A stretch of 64,000 nt of DNA from Lachnospiraceae bacterium (GCA_910575605.1 CAJTEW010000013.1:1-64000); one strand, 5' to 3'; positions 8,985 to 17,552 are shown, counted from the stretch's first letter. A program made the numbers and translations. Notes: generated by a model from the letters alone, not told the origin.

Positions 8985-9032
8985 GACGCTGTCTACTTCC
9001 AAACAGGCAAATAATATTGACGCTGTCTACTT
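8985..9032 (+). repeat. 14-bp direct repeat upstream of the peptidase stub
   Basis: GACGCTGTCTACTT occurs at 8985-8998 and again at 9019-9032, 34 bp apart, in the gap between the eno palindrome and the peptidase remnant. It could be an operator pair or a leftover of rearrangement. Nothing else is seen in this gap. Confidence 0.6.
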
Positions 9033-9099
9033 TCTTATTTATTCTTGAAACAACTTAATAAAAGGGATGGCGAAAAATGTTGGATAAAGGAGAAGCGGC

Positions 9100-9372
9100 A
9101 TGGTTGATAGGCAGAAAAACATCAAAGAAATCGTATCAAATACAGGATTTAAAATAGACAATATTAGAGAGCTTCCAGAGATAAAGGCAGTCCTTTATCA
9201 GATGCATTATGAAAAAAATGGCGCGAAGCTTCTATGGCTGAATCGTAGAGAAGAGAATAAGACTTTTGCGATTACTTTTAAAACCATCCCGAGTGATGAC
9301 ACAGGAGTATTTCACATATTGGAACATTCTCTTCTGTGCGGTTCAGAGAAGTACCCGGTAAAGAAGTCATAA
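9100..9372 (+). pseudogene. N-terminal stub of an M16C presequence-protease-like peptidase
   Basis: The 90 residues match the extreme N-terminus of the insulinase-type M16C zinc peptidases (PreP/Cym1-like), which are normally about 970 residues long. The zinc motif HILEH (residues 71-75) is intact in its usual place, after the TIPSDDTGV segment. Similarity ends after SEKYPVK, where the full protein continues for hundreds of residues; here two codons follow and then a stop. An AAGGAG site precedes the ATG. A deletion probably removed the rest and placed the stub in front of the next gene, whose ATG shares a base with the stub's TAA. It cannot be an active peptidase. Confidence 0.85.
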
Positions 9373-10115
9373 TGTATGACGGACTGGTGCTTTTGGTGGA
9401 TGACCAGCCTCTTGCGGCGGAGGATTCCATAGCCGCTTTAAAGTATTATGTTACAGGTGAACAGATTTTGTACGTGGAAAATGCGTCTGCCGCGAGAAAG
9501 GCGCTTAAGGAGCAGCGTATATCTCTAGTATTTCTTGACATTGAAATGCCGGATATGAGCGGCTTTACTCTTGCAGCTTATATTGAGGAAAATCACAAGG
9601 GACTTCCTTATGTATTTCTGACAGGACATGCGGATTTTGCAGCAGAGAGCTATGAGTATGAGCCTGTAGATTTTCTTACAAAGCCGGTTGACACGGCAAG
9701 ACTTGGCAAGACCTTTGATAGGTTAGAGAAAAGGACATCTACTTCTGCAGGGAAGGTAGCAGTCAGGACAGGACAAGATTATGTTCTTGTAGCTCCGGGG
9801 GAAATCAGCTATATCTGTAAGGAAAAGAGAAAAGTCTGGATACGGCTGAAAGATAAAAGAGAATATCAGGCGGCAATGTCGCTGGATGAACTGGAGCAGA
9901 TTTTCTGCGATTATAGTTTTTTCAGATGCCATCAGTCTTTCCTGATTCCCTTAGGCGATATCAGGCAGGTAAGCGCCAGTATGTTCGGGCAGACTTATGA
10001 GGCGGTTATTAATGGGGATACAGTGGTTCCTGTCAGTAGAAGCAAATATGCGAAGCTTAAGGAGGAGCTTAAGCTTTTGGGGGTTCCCTTTGTGAAGGGA
10101 GTTATTTCTAAGTAA
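9372..10115 (+). CDS. LytTR-family response regulator
   Basis: The protein has 247 residues: a receiver domain (about 1-120) with acidic pair VDDQ, phosphoacceptor LVFLDIEMPDMSG near residue 58, FLTGHAD and the KP pair in FLTKPVD; then a LytTR DNA-binding domain (about 130-235) with the typical YICKEKRKVWIRL and FFRCHQSFLIPL segments. It would bind DNA when phosphorylated. No sensor kinase lies next to it, so it is an orphan here. The start overlaps the peptidase-stub stop (TAATG) and only a weak AAAGAAG precedes it, so translation may depend on coupling to the stub; a start 36 bp upstream is also possible. An imperfect hairpin plus T-run at 10120-10155 may terminate it. Confidence 0.85.
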   Translation: MYDGLVLLVDDQPLAAEDSIAALKYYVTGEQILYVENASAARKALKEQRISLVFLDIEMPDMSGFTLAAYIEENHKGLPYVFLTGHADFAAESYEYEPVDFLTKPVDTARLGKTFDRLEKRTSTSAGKVAVRTGQDYVLVAPGEISYICKEKRKVWIRLKDKREYQAAMSLDELEQIFCDYSFFRCHQSFLIPLGDIRQVSASMFGQTYEAVINGDTVVPVSRSKYAKLKEELKLLGVPFVKGVISK

Positions 10116-10183
10116 TTTTTATGCTACTATTAACGGAGTGAACAGTAACTTTTTTATTAAAGTATCATAAGAGAATAGTGAAA

Positions 10184-10219
10184 TTAGCACTTGTAAACTT
10201 TCCCATGCTGTGCTAAAAT
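10184..10219 (+). promoter_or_regulatory. secG promoter with inverted repeat
   Basis: TTGTAA (10191-10196) and TAAAAT (10214-10219) are spaced by 17 bp. An inverted repeat, TTAGCAC (10184-10190) and GTGCTAA (10210-10216), brackets the promoter and could bind a repressor. Its spacing does not fit CIRCE. Confidence 0.55.
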
Positions 10220-10252
10220 AATAGTGGTTTATCCGCAGGAGGTGTATAGAAA

Positions 10253-10495
10253 GTGGAGATTTTGAAAACAATACTATTAATTATATTTGCAATAGACTGT
10301 ATCGCATTATCTGCAATTGTATTACTTCAGGAAGGTAAGTCTGCAGGCCTAGGTACGATCAGCGGTATGGCTGACACATATTGGGGACAGAACAAGGGCC
10401 GTTCCATGGAAGGTGCTTTGGTAAAGTCTACAAAGTTCCTTGCGATTTTGTTTATTGTTTTGGCAGCAGTGTTGAATTTAAAAGTATTTGCTTAA
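10253..10495 (+). CDS. secG: Preprotein translocase subunit SecG
   Basis: This small membrane subunit of SecYEG assists protein export. Its 80 residues form two transmembrane helices (about 3-22 and 55-77) joined by a cytoplasmic loop with the typical LLQEGKSAGLG and GGxxDTYW-like SGMADTYWGQNKGRS motifs. The start is GTG, supported by AGGAGGTG seven bases upstream. It lies immediately ahead of rnr and smpB, the conserved firmicute order, but is separated from rnr by a terminator. Confidence 0.93.
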   Translation: MEILKTILLIIFAIDCIALSAIVLLQEGKSAGLGTISGMADTYWGQNKGRSMEGALVKSTKFLAILFIVLAAVLNLKVFA

Positions 10496-10518
10496 GTTTT
10501 GAGTTGTATGTGGAAACA

Positions 10519-10551
10519 GAGGGACACTCCTGTAACAGGGGTGTCCCTTTA
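10519..10551 (+). terminator. Terminator after secG
   Basis: The GGGACAC stem with a CC/GG extension pairs with GTGTCCC, followed by TTT. It begins about 25 bp after the secG stop and ends ahead of rnr, so read-through may feed rnr. Confidence 0.75.
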
Positions 10552-10594
10552 ACATTGGTGTATTTTTTTGGAATATAGAGAAAAGGAAAAATTT

Positions 10595-12775
10595 ATGAGA
10601 GAAGATAAGACATTAAAAAAAAGAAAAGAGGTTATCTATGATTTTATGTGTGATGACCTTTATGTGCCCATGAAGTTTAAGGAGCTTGCAATGCTTCTTC
10701 AGGTTTCAAAGGAGAACAGAGACGAGTTAAGACAGGCCCTTGAGTCGTTAGAGTCAGAAGGAAAGATTTATCTTTCGAAACGTGGAAAGTACTGTAAGGG
10801 CGCTGCAAAGCGCATTATCGGAACCTACAAGGCAAACCAGAGAGGCTTCGGTTTTGTTATCCTGCCGGAGGAGGCCTCTGATATTTATATAAGTGAAGAG
10901 AATACAGGCGGTGCCTTTGACGGTGATGAGGTTGAGGTTGTTATTACGAGGGAATCTGGTGACAGAAACAGGGAAGGGCAGATTGTCCGTATCATTTCAA
11001 GAGGAGTTGTACGAATTGTCGGGCTGTATCAGAAAAAACTTAAAAGCAGCTATGGTTTTGTTCTGCCGGACAACCAGCGTATCATACAGGATATTTTTAT
11101 CCCGGAGGGGGCGTCTAAGGGGGCGGTAAACGGGCATAAGGTTGTGGCAGAGCTTACTTCTTATGGTGGAAACGGACGGAAGCCCGAGGGAAAGATTATA
11201 GAGATTATCGGGCATGTAAATGACCCAGGTACGGATATTATGTCTATTGTAAAGGGGTTTGATCTTCCTGTAGAGTTTCCAGAAAAAGTACTGAATCAGG
11301 CAGAGCGTGCAGCAAGACCGATAAGTGATGCAGATGCAGCGGGACGTAAAGATCTAAAGGACTGGCAGATGGTAACTATAGATGGCGAGGATGCAAAGGA
11401 TTTGGACGATGCTGTTTCTATTACAAGGGACGGCGACAACTACATTCTTGGAGTCCATATTGCTGATGTGACGAATTATGTGCAGGAAAACAGTGCCCTT
11501 GACAGGGAGGCTTATAAAAGAGGAACCAGCGTTTACCTTGCAGACCGGGTGATTCCCATGCTCCCCCATACACTGTCTAATGGTATCTGCTCTTTAAATG
11601 AGGGAGTGGATCGTCTGGCATTAAGCTGTATTATGACGGTGAATGAGAAGGGGATTGTGACAGACCACGAGATTGCAGAGACTGTAATTTGTGTGGACAG
11701 ACGCATGACCTACACAAGTGTAAAGAAGATTTTAGAAGAACAGGATGAAGAAGAGATTTCAAAGTACAGAGAGCTTGTTCCTATGTTCCAGCTAATGGAG
11801 GAGCTTTCCGGTATTTTGCGGAGGCGGAGAGAACAGAGGGGCTCCATTGATTTCGATTTTCCGGAGACAAAGATGGTGCTTGATGAGAATGGCCGTCCTC
11901 TTGAGATTAAGCCCTATGACAGAAATGTGGCTGCCAAGATTATTGAGGACTTCATGCTGCTGGCAAATGAGACAGTTGCCGAGGACTATTACTGGCAGGA
12001 GCTGCCCTTTGTTTACCGGACCCACGAGACGCCGGAGGAAGGAAAGGTGCGCGCACTTGCTACATTTATCAACAACTTTGGCTATTCTATGCATGTAGGG
12101 ATAAATGAGGTGCGGCCAAAGGAGATACAAAAGCTCCTTGCAAAAACGGCAGGAACTCCAGAGGAGGCGCTTATTAGCCGTCTGGCCTTGCGCTCCATGA
12201 AGCAGGCCAGGTATATGCCGGAGAACACAGGCCATTTTGGTCTTGCTGCTAATTATTATACACATTTCACCTCTCCTATCAGGCGGTATCCAGACCTTCA
12301 GATTCACCGAATCATTAAGGATAGCCTGCGGGGGAGGATGAAGGAAGAAAAAATACAACACTATCAGAAGATTCTTCCGGAAGTAACAAAGCAGGCCAGT
12401 GAGACAGAAAGACGTGCAGAGGAAGCTGAAAGAGAGACGGTTAAGCTTAAGAAGGCTGAATATATGCAGGAGCATATAGGGGAAGTGTTTGAGGGGGTTA
12501 TCTCTGGCCTTACAAAATGGGGCATGTATGTAGAGCTTCCGAATACTGTTGAGGGTCTTGTCCATGTAGTAAATATGACGGACGACCACTACGATTATGA
12601 CGAGAGCCGTTATGAGATGGCTGGTGTACACACAGGGAAGGTATATAAGCTGGGGCAGAAGATTCATGTGCGCGTGGCAGGTACAGACCGCATGCTTCGA
12701 ACCATTGATTTTCAGATTGCAGAGGGAAAGGATAGAGAAGATGGCGAAGACGAATGGCAAGATGATAGCAAATAA
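10595..12775 (+). CDS. rnr: Ribonuclease R
   Basis: This 3'-5' exoribonuclease degrades structured RNA and works with tmRNA-SmpB in trans-translation quality control. The 726-residue protein shows an N-terminal winged-helix region (about 1-70), cold-shock domains with [10 protein letters not shown] and YGFVLPDNQ, the RNB catalytic domain with four aspartates around [13 protein letters not shown] (near residue 270) and [15 protein letters not shown]-type [12 protein letters not shown], and a C-terminal S1 domain ([15 protein letters not shown]). I chose the ATG preceded by AGGA over the in-frame TTG 27 bp upstream. Its end overlaps smpB by 35 bp. Confidence 0.93.
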   Translation: MREDKTLKKRKEVIYDFMCDDLYVPMKFKELAMLLQVSKENRDELRQALESLESEGKIYLSKRGKYCKGAAKRIIGTYKANQRGFGFVILPEEASDIYISEENTGGAFDGDEVEVVITRESGDRNREGQIVRIISRGVVRIVGLYQKKLKSSYGFVLPDNQRIIQDIFIPEGASKGAVNGHKVVAELTSYGGNGRKPEGKIIEIIGHVNDPGTDIMSIVKGFDLPVEFPEKVLNQAERAARPISDADAAGRKDLKDWQMVTIDGEDAKDLDDAVSITRDGDNYILGVHIADVTNYVQENSALDREAYKRGTSVYLADRVIPMLPHTLSNGICSLNEGVDRLALSCIMTVNEKGIVTDHEIAETVICVDRRMTYTSVKKILEEQDEEEISKYRELVPMFQLMEELSGILRRRREQRGSIDFDFPETKMVLDENGRPLEIKPYDRNVAAKIIEDFMLLANETVAEDYYWQELPFVYRTHETPEEGKVRALATFINNFGYSMHVGINEVRPKEIQKLLAKTAGTPEEALISRLALRSMKQARYMPENTGHFGLAANYYTHFTSPIRRYPDLQIHRIIKDSLRGRMKEEKIQHYQKILPEVTKQASETERRAEEAERETVKLKKAEYMQEHIGEVFEGVISGLTKWGMYVELPNTVEGLVHVVNMTDDHYDYDESRYEMAGVHTGKVYKLGQKIHVRVAGTDRMLRTIDFQIAEGKDREDGEDEWQDDSK

Positions 12776-13211
12776 TAAAAAAGCATATCATGACTTTTTT
12801 ATACTGGAAAATTATGAAGCGGGGATTGCGCTTCATGGAACAGAGGTAAAGTCCCTGCGAATGGGAAAATGCAGCATTAAGGAATCCTTTATCCGTGTAG
12901 AGAACGGTGAGGTTTTTATATATGGAATGCATATCAGTCCTTATGAGAAGGGAAATATTTTTAACAAAGATCCTTTACGGGTAAGGAAGCTTCTTCTCCA
13001 TAAACCGGAGATAAATAAAATGCTTGGAAAGACAAAGGAAAAGGGGATGGCGATTGTGCCCCTTAAAGTATATTTTAAAGGCAGCCTTGTAAAGGTAGAG
13101 ATTGGTCTTGCAAAGGGTAAGAAGCTTTATGACAAACGCCAGGACATAGCGAAGAAGGACCAGAAAAGAGAAGCAGAAAGAGATTTTAAGGTCCGCAATT
13201 TAAATGTGTAA
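12741..13211 (+). CDS. smpB: SsrA-binding protein SmpB
   Basis: SmpB binds tmRNA and delivers it to stalled ribosomes. The 156-residue protein has the N-terminal [20 protein letters not shown], the GTEVKSLR motif, the YEKGNIFN loop and the lysine-rich C-terminal tail ending in [19 protein letters not shown], which mimics the missing codon-anticodon helix. The ATG lies inside the end of rnr, so the two are translationally linked. Its RNA partner is encoded 8 kb downstream at 21196-21543. Confidence 0.95.
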   Translation: MAKTNGKMIANNKKAYHDFFILENYEAGIALHGTEVKSLRMGKCSIKESFIRVENGEVFIYGMHISPYEKGNIFNKDPLRVRKLLLHKPEINKMLGKTKEKGMAIVPLKVYFKGSLVKVEIGLAKGKKLYDKRQDIAKKDQKREAERDFKVRNLNV

Positions 13212-13255
13212 TTTTCAGAAGCTTATCCGGCGGTTAAAAATGTGGAGGAAGAAAA

Positions 13256-13492
13256 ATGGTACCGACAAAGAAAGAGGACTTGCGAAAACTGGTAAGTCAG
13301 ACTACAATAGAAACATATGAGGAATTGACTCCGAAGCTGATACAGCTTATTGAGCAGACAAAGCAGGATGCTTCACTTACAGAGGCGCAGAAGCAGGATG
13401 AGATATCTCTGCATATGTTAGGATACATAAAATCCTGTACCAATGAAATTATTATAGAGGTTTTGGCAGAAATACTTGGATTGGAGGAATAA
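13256..13492 (+). CDS. Small conserved-looking protein of unknown function
   Basis: This 78-residue protein is helical and acidic with no cysteine cluster or membrane segment. I do not recognise its family. GGAGG lies ahead of the ATG, coding sense matches the neighbours, and it sits 5 bp ahead of the zinc-ribbon gene, which supports it as a real gene in the same transcript. Confidence 0.65.
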   Translation: MVPTKKEDLRKLVSQTTIETYEELTPKLIQLIEQTKQDASLTEAQKQDEISLHMLGYIKSCTNEIIIEVLAEILGLEE

Positions 13493-13497
13493 AAAAG

Positions 13498-14070
13498 ATG
13501 GCATATTGTGTAAAATGCGGGGCAAGAGTTGATGACGGACTGAAGTTTTGTCCTTACTGCAAAGCAGAGATTCCGGGAGCAGCAGAAAGAATGGATGAAA
13601 ACGGCACTTATGAGAATTCACAGAACTATACATATTACCAGGGAGAAACATACAAAAACCAGACTTACACCGGCCCTTATTACCAGGATTCCTACCAGGA
13701 CAGCCAGAGTCGTCCGGGGTTTTTTGCTGCCTCAGAGGTAAGGAAAAATAAACTTATGGGTGTGTTGTCTTATTTAGGCATTCTTGTTTTGATCCCCCTT
13801 CTGGCAGGGGATAAGAGCTTTGAATATGTAAGGCATCATGCGAATCAGGGCCTTGTGTTATTTGTGGTATCCACGATTATAGACTTGCTGGAAGGAAAGT
13901 GGATAATGGGCTTTCACTCCTGGATTAATTTTGGCGGAGGATGGTTTTCCTGGCTGTTTGATATTGCCAGTTTTGCGTGCTTTATTCTGTTTATTATGGG
14001 AATTGTTTCTGCATGCAAGGGTACTACGAAGGAGCTTCCTATCATTGGAAAGATCAAAGTTTTGAAGTAA
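13498..14070 (+). CDS. Zinc-ribbon membrane protein (DUF4870-like)
   Basis: The protein starts with a zinc ribbon (CVKCGARV...FCPYCKAEI, residues 4-26). A Tyr/Gln/Asn-rich low-complexity linker (about 35-75) follows, then three to four hydrophobic segments (about 83-185) with the VRHHANQGLVLF motif typical of DUF4870 proteins. It is likely a membrane protein with a cytosolic zinc finger; its role is unknown. It follows the small 78-residue gene closely and ends 8 bp before an inverted repeat. Confidence 0.8.
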   Translation: MAYCVKCGARVDDGLKFCPYCKAEIPGAAERMDENGTYENSQNYTYYQGETYKNQTYTGPYYQDSYQDSQSRPGFFAASEVRKNKLMGVLSYLGILVLIPLLAGDKSFEYVRHHANQGLVLFVVSTIIDLLEGKWIMGFHSWINFGGGWFSWLFDIASFACFILFIMGIVSACKGTTKELPIIGKIKVLK

Positions 14071-14078
14071 AGCTAGTC

Positions 14079-14155
14079 AGGGACGGGGTAAAATGAAAAA
14101 GTGCCTGTCCCCACCTTGATGGGGGACAGGCACTTTTTCATTTTACCCCGTCCCT
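14079..14155. repeat. Long inverted repeat, copy 2 (GGGGACG family)
   Basis: The outer arm AGGGACGGGGTAAAATGAAA and inner AAGTGCCTGTCCCC pair with their complements around CTTGATG. The inner core is identical to copy 1 at 784-868. It sits between convergent genes and its last bases form part of the hsp20 stop codon (14154-14156). Confidence 0.88.
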
Positions 14156-14576
14156 ATTCAATTGTGATAAGCTTCGGCTGTTCTACCGCTTTCGGAACAT
14201 CCTTAGGTACTTTAAGTGCAAGAACGCCGTCCTTAAATGCTGCTTTAATGTCCTCCTGGGTTACCTGGTCGCCTACATAAAAGCTTCTGTTACAGCTTCC
14301 GGTGTAGCGTTCTTTGCGTACACAGTTACCCTTTGCATCCTTTTCTTCTTTTGTCTCATTTTTCGTTGCCGTAATTGTGAGATAACCGTCTTTTAAGTCT
14401 GCCTTAATATCTTCCTTTGCATATCCTGGAAGCTCCATTTCGATGATATAGTTGCCATCTTTTTCATGGATATCGGTTTTCATAATCTGTGAAGATGCAT
14501 TTTCAAATGGACGTGAGAAAAACGGATCTCTGAACATTTCGTCAAATAAACTTGAATTCCTGTTTGCTAATAACAT
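14154..14576 (-). CDS. Hsp20 / alpha-crystallin small heat-shock protein
   Basis: This ATP-independent chaperone holds unfolding proteins. The 140-residue protein has a short N-terminal arm (SSLFDEMFRDPFFSRPF), the alpha-crystallin domain (about 35-125) with MELPGYAKEDIKADLKDGYLTI and the GVLALKVPK strand, and a C-terminal tail with the I/V-x-I anchor (ITIE). GGAGGAAT precedes the ATG. A CIRCE operator lies about 100 bp upstream, so HrcA repression and heat induction are likely. The gene stands alone. Confidence 0.93.
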   Translation of the reverse strand: MLLANRNSSLFDEMFRDPFFSRPFENASSQIMKTDIHEKDGNYIIEMELPGYAKEDIKADLKDGYLTITATKNETKEEKDAKGNCVRKERYTGSCNRSFYVGDQVTQEDIKAAFKDGVLALKVPKDVPKAVEQPKLITIE

Positions 14577-14678
14577 AATAATTCCTCCTTAAATGTGCCT
14601 TCATGGAAGTAGTATTCCAAAAAGGTATGTGAAATATGAATTGTTTTATTTGTTATATATATTATATAACATAAATTG

Positions 14679-14705
14679 TTAGCAATGTAAAGAGGTGAGT
14701 GCTAA
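14679..14705 (-). promoter_or_regulatory. CIRCE operator (HrcA site) of hsp20
   Basis: TTAGCAATG, nine bases, then GAGTGCTAA: one half is a perfect match to the CIRCE consensus and the other matches seven of nine. On the minus strand it overlaps a TTTACA box with TATATA about 17 bp further on, so HrcA binding would block the hsp20 promoter. Confidence 0.8.
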
Positions 14706-14753
14706 TTTATTTGTGAAAAATTTGTGAAGTATTTTTTGAAGATCAAAAGTCTA

Positions 14754-14784
14754 TTGACTTAGAGCGAACTCCAGATGATATACT
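14754..14784 (+). promoter_or_regulatory. MerR-type promoter with 19-bp spacer
   Basis: TTGACT (14754-14759) and TATACT (14779-14784) are separated by 19 bp. The spacer holds the imperfect palindrome TTAGAGCGAACTCCAG. Over-long spacers with a central dyad are the hallmark of promoters activated by MerR-family regulators, and the next gene encodes one. Confidence 0.75.
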
Positions 14785-14849
14785 TACTATAATATAGCAG
14801 AGGAGGTATTTGTCCTCTGGGTGTCTGCATAGGATAAGAGGTGAAGAAT

Positions 14850-15224
14850 ATGACGATTTCTGAGGTGAGTGAGAAATATGAGCTTTCCCAGGACACGCTC
14901 CGCTATTATGAGCGCATCGGAGCGATTCCGCCGGTGCACCGTACAAAAGGAGGAGTGCGGGACTATACAGAGGTGGATACAGGATGGATCGAACTTGTGA
15001 AATGTATGAGAAGTGCAGGGCTTTCCGTGGAAGCGCTTGTTCAATATGTAAGGCTTACGCAGGAGGGTGATAGTACACTTTTAGAAAGAAGAGAGCTGTT
15101 AAACGAACAGAGAGAACAGCTTATGGGACAGCTTGAAGCAATCCGTATGGCAAAGGAACGGCTGGATTATAAAATATCCCGCTATGACGAGGCGCTTAAA
15201 ACAGGAATCTTAAAATGGGATTAA
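14850..15224 (+). CDS. MerR-family transcriptional regulator
   Basis: The 124-residue protein has the N-terminal MerR winged helix-turn-helix (TISEVSEKYELSQDTLRYYERIGAIPPV) and a dimerising helix (about 80-120). It lacks a metal-binding cysteine pair, as is typical of the MerR subgroup that senses aldehydes or electrophiles and controls aldo/keto reductases. The ATG is preferred over GTG nine bases earlier, since AGAGGTGA sits at the right distance. It is followed by two aldo/keto reductase genes and very likely controls them together with itself through the 19-bp-spacer promoter. Confidence 0.9.
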   Translation: MTISEVSEKYELSQDTLRYYERIGAIPPVHRTKGGVRDYTEVDTGWIELVKCMRSAGLSVEALVQYVRLTQEGDSTLLERRELLNEQREQLMGQLEAIRMAKERLDYKISRYDEALKTGILKWD

Positions 15225-15252
15225 TAAAAATTAAAATAGGAGGGTATCTTTT

Positions 15253-16377
15253 ATGATTTACAGGGAATTTCAGGATTTAAAGCTATCTGTACTTGGAATG
15301 GGGACAATGAGGCTTCCCCTTATCGACGGGAAGGATGAATGTGTCGATGAGGCGGCAGCAGCCGAGATGACAGAGTATGCCATGAAGCATGGAGTGAATT
15401 ACTATGATACAGCATGGGGATATCATGGGGGTAATTCAGAGACGGTTATGGGAAAGATTTTAAAGAATTATCCTCGAAACAGCTTTTATCTTGCAACAAA
15501 GTTTCCAGGATATGATCTTGCCAATATGTCCAAGGCAGAAGAGATTTTTGAAAAACAGCTTAAGAAATGCCAGGTGGATTATTTTGATTTCTACTTGTTT
15601 CACAATGTCTGTGAAATGAATATCAATGAATACCTGGATGAAAAATATGGTATTTTTGAGTATCTGATGAAGCAGAAGGAAAGAGGAAGGATTAAGCATC
15701 TGGGCTTTTCTGCTCATGGCTCTTATGATGTAATTAAGCGTTTCCTTGATGCATACGGGAAGCATATGGAATTCTGCCAGCTGCAGATTAATTATGTGGA
15801 TTGGACATTTCAGCAGGCAAAGGAAAAGGCAGAGCTTATCAGCGAATGGAATATTCCGATATGGGTTATGGAGCCTCTTAGAGGCGGCATGTTGGCTTCA
15901 CTTTCTGATGAGAACAGGGATAGGCTTAAGGCACTGCGTCCAGATGAAGGAATTCCTGCATGGGCATTTCGTTTCCTTATGAGTATACCAAATGTGACTA
16001 TGATTCTTTCGGGAATGTCTGATTATGAGCAGATGAAGGATAATATACATACATTTGAGACAGAGAATTCTCTAAATCAGAAAGAAATGGAGACGGTTCT
16101 TGACATTGCCAGGAGGATGGTAAACGGTGTGCCATGTACAAAATGTCATTATTGTACCAGCCACTGTCCTCAGGGAATCGATATTCCGAATTTGATAGAA
16201 TTATATAATGAACATACCTTTACAGGCGGCGGATTCCTTGCGCCAATGGCACTTATGGCAGTGCCGGAAGGGAAAAAACATACAGACTGTATTGGCTGTA
16301 GAAGCTGTGAGGCAGTCTGTCCGCAGCAGATTAAGATATCAGAGGTTTTGGCTGATTTTGCGGAAAAACTTAAATAG
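15253..16377 (+). CDS. Aldo/keto reductase with C-terminal ferredoxin domain
   Basis: This predicted NAD(P)H-dependent oxidoreductase has 374 residues. The TIM-barrel part (about 1-285) has the full catalytic set: Asp and Tyr in YYDTAWGYHG, Lys in LATKFPG and His in YLFHN. The C-terminal part carries two Fe-S motifs, CTKCHYCTSHCPQGIDIP and CIGCRSCEAVCPQQIKI, as in clostridial [4Fe-4S] aldo/keto reductases. The substrate is unknown. AGGAGG precedes the start and it sits 28 bp behind the MerR gene in one operon. Confidence 0.88.
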   Translation: MIYREFQDLKLSVLGMGTMRLPLIDGKDECVDEAAAAEMTEYAMKHGVNYYDTAWGYHGGNSETVMGKILKNYPRNSFYLATKFPGYDLANMSKAEEIFEKQLKKCQVDYFDFYLFHNVCEMNINEYLDEKYGIFEYLMKQKERGRIKHLGFSAHGSYDVIKRFLDAYGKHMEFCQLQINYVDWTFQQAKEKAELISEWNIPIWVMEPLRGGMLASLSDENRDRLKALRPDEGIPAWAFRFLMSIPNVTMILSGMSDYEQMKDNIHTFETENSLNQKEMETVLDIARRMVNGVPCTKCHYCTSHCPQGIDIPNLIELYNEHTFTGGGFLAPMALMAVPEGKKHTDCIGCRSCEAVCPQQIKISEVLADFAEKLK

Positions 16378-16403
16378 TAGAAGGGCAGTAAAGGAGATAG
16401 GAT

Positions 16404-17552
16404 ATGGTATATCGCAAGCTGGGAAATACTGGAATAGAGGTTAGTGAAATCGGAATGGGCTGTGAGGGCTTTGAGGATAAAACAGACGGACAGGTGAAGG
16501 AATTTGTAGATATTATGGAAAAGGAGGGTGTAAACTGTATAGACTTATATTCTCCGAATCCCAAGATGCGCAGCGCTCTTGGGAAGGCCCTTCAAGGAAG
16601 AAGGGATAAGTTTGTCCTCCAGGCTCATATCTGTACAATATGGAAGGACGGACAGTATAAGAGAACAAGGGATATGGAAGAGATAAAGGAGAGCTTCAGG
16701 GATCAGCTTGAGCGTCTCCTCACAGACTATGTGGATATCGGAATGATTCATTATGTGGATTCTGTATCAGAGTGGGAGCAGATAGCCAGCGGTCCGATTA
16801 TGGAGTATGCATTAGAACTCAGGGAGAAAGGGAAAATAAGATGTATCGGAATGTCAAGCCATAATCCCCAGGCTGCAATGGCGGCTGTAAAGGGAGGAAA
16901 TATTGATGTAATTATGTTTAGTATTAATCCCTGTTACGACCTCCTTCCGGCAAGTGAAGATGTAGAAGAGCTCTGGAATGAAAAAAATTATGAGCATACC
17001 CTGCTTAATATGGACCCGGAGCGTCAAAAGCTTTATGAGGAATGTCAGAGACGGGGCATAGGGATTACTGTAATGAAAGCTTTTGGAGGGGGAGATCTTC
17101 TGAATAAAGAGCTGTCTCCAGCAGGAAAAGAGCTGAATGTATTCCAGTGCCTCAACTATGCACTGACCCGCCCTGCGGCAGCGTCCGTTATGGCCGGTGC
17201 CAGGACATTAGAGGATTTAAAGAAGAGTATTGCATACGAGTATGCTAAAGAAGAAGAAAGAGATTATGCACCTGCACTTGCCAGATTTCCAAAAATAAGC
17301 TGGAGGGGACACTGCATGTACTGCGGACATTGTGCACCATGTCCAAAAGGAATTGATGTAGCCATGGTAACAAAGCTTCTGAATCTGTCTGTGGCACAGG
17401 GAGAGGTTCCTGAGACAGTAAGAGAGCACTATGCAGTGCTTGAGCACACTGCAAAAGAATGTGTGGCATGCAAAGCATGCGAAAAGAGGTGTCCTTTTGA
17501 AGTAAAGGTGGTAAAAAATATGAAAAAGGCAGCAGAGATATTTGGAATATAA
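16404..17552 (+). CDS. Aldo/keto-reductase-like Fe-S protein lacking catalytic Tyr and Lys
   Basis: This 382-residue protein has the same fold plan as its upstream neighbour: an AKR-type barrel (about 1-290) and two C-terminal clusters (CMYCGHCAPCPKGIDV and CVACKACEKRCPFEVKV). The usual DTAxxY motif is IDLYSPN, so the tyrosine position is Asn, and the usual TK is replaced in FVLQAHI. The HY motif in GMIHYVD remains. Hydride transfer to a carbonyl by the normal mechanism is thus doubtful; it may be an electron-transfer partner or act by different chemistry (inference). The gene is 26 bp behind the first AKR with AAAGGAG before the start. Confidence 0.82.
   Translation: MVYRKLGNTGIEVSEIGMGCEGFEDKTDGQVKEFVDIMEKEGVNCIDLYSPNPKMRSALGKALQGRRDKFVLQAHICTIWKDGQYKRTRDMEEIKESFRDQLERLLTDYVDIGMIHYVDSVSEWEQIASGPIMEYALELREKGKIRCIGMSSHNPQAAMAAVKGGNIDVIMFSINPCYDLLPASEDVEELWNEKNYEHTLLNMDPERQKLYEECQRRGIGITVMKAFGGGDLLNKELSPAGKELNVFQCLNYALTRPAAASVMAGARTLEDLKKSIAYEYAKEEERDYAPALARFPKISWRGHCMYCGHCAPCPKGIDVAMVTKLLNLSVAQGEVPETVREHYAVLEHTAKECVACKACEKRCPFEVKVVKNMKKAAEIFGI

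Noticed and set aside
10184-10216. TTAGCAC...GTGCTAA before secG as a second CIRCE element
   Set aside because: The halves are 19 bp apart instead of 13 and the TC/GA extensions are missing. Kept only as an inverted repeat.
10568-10594. TTG start for ribonuclease R
   Set aside because: The T-run of the preceding region gives no ribosome site; the ATG at 10595 has AGGA at good distance.
11792-12760. 322-residue minus-strand frame inside rnr
   Set aside because: It is a shadow of rnr and smpB: no ribosome site, no recognisable protein features, and the plus strand is firmly assigned.
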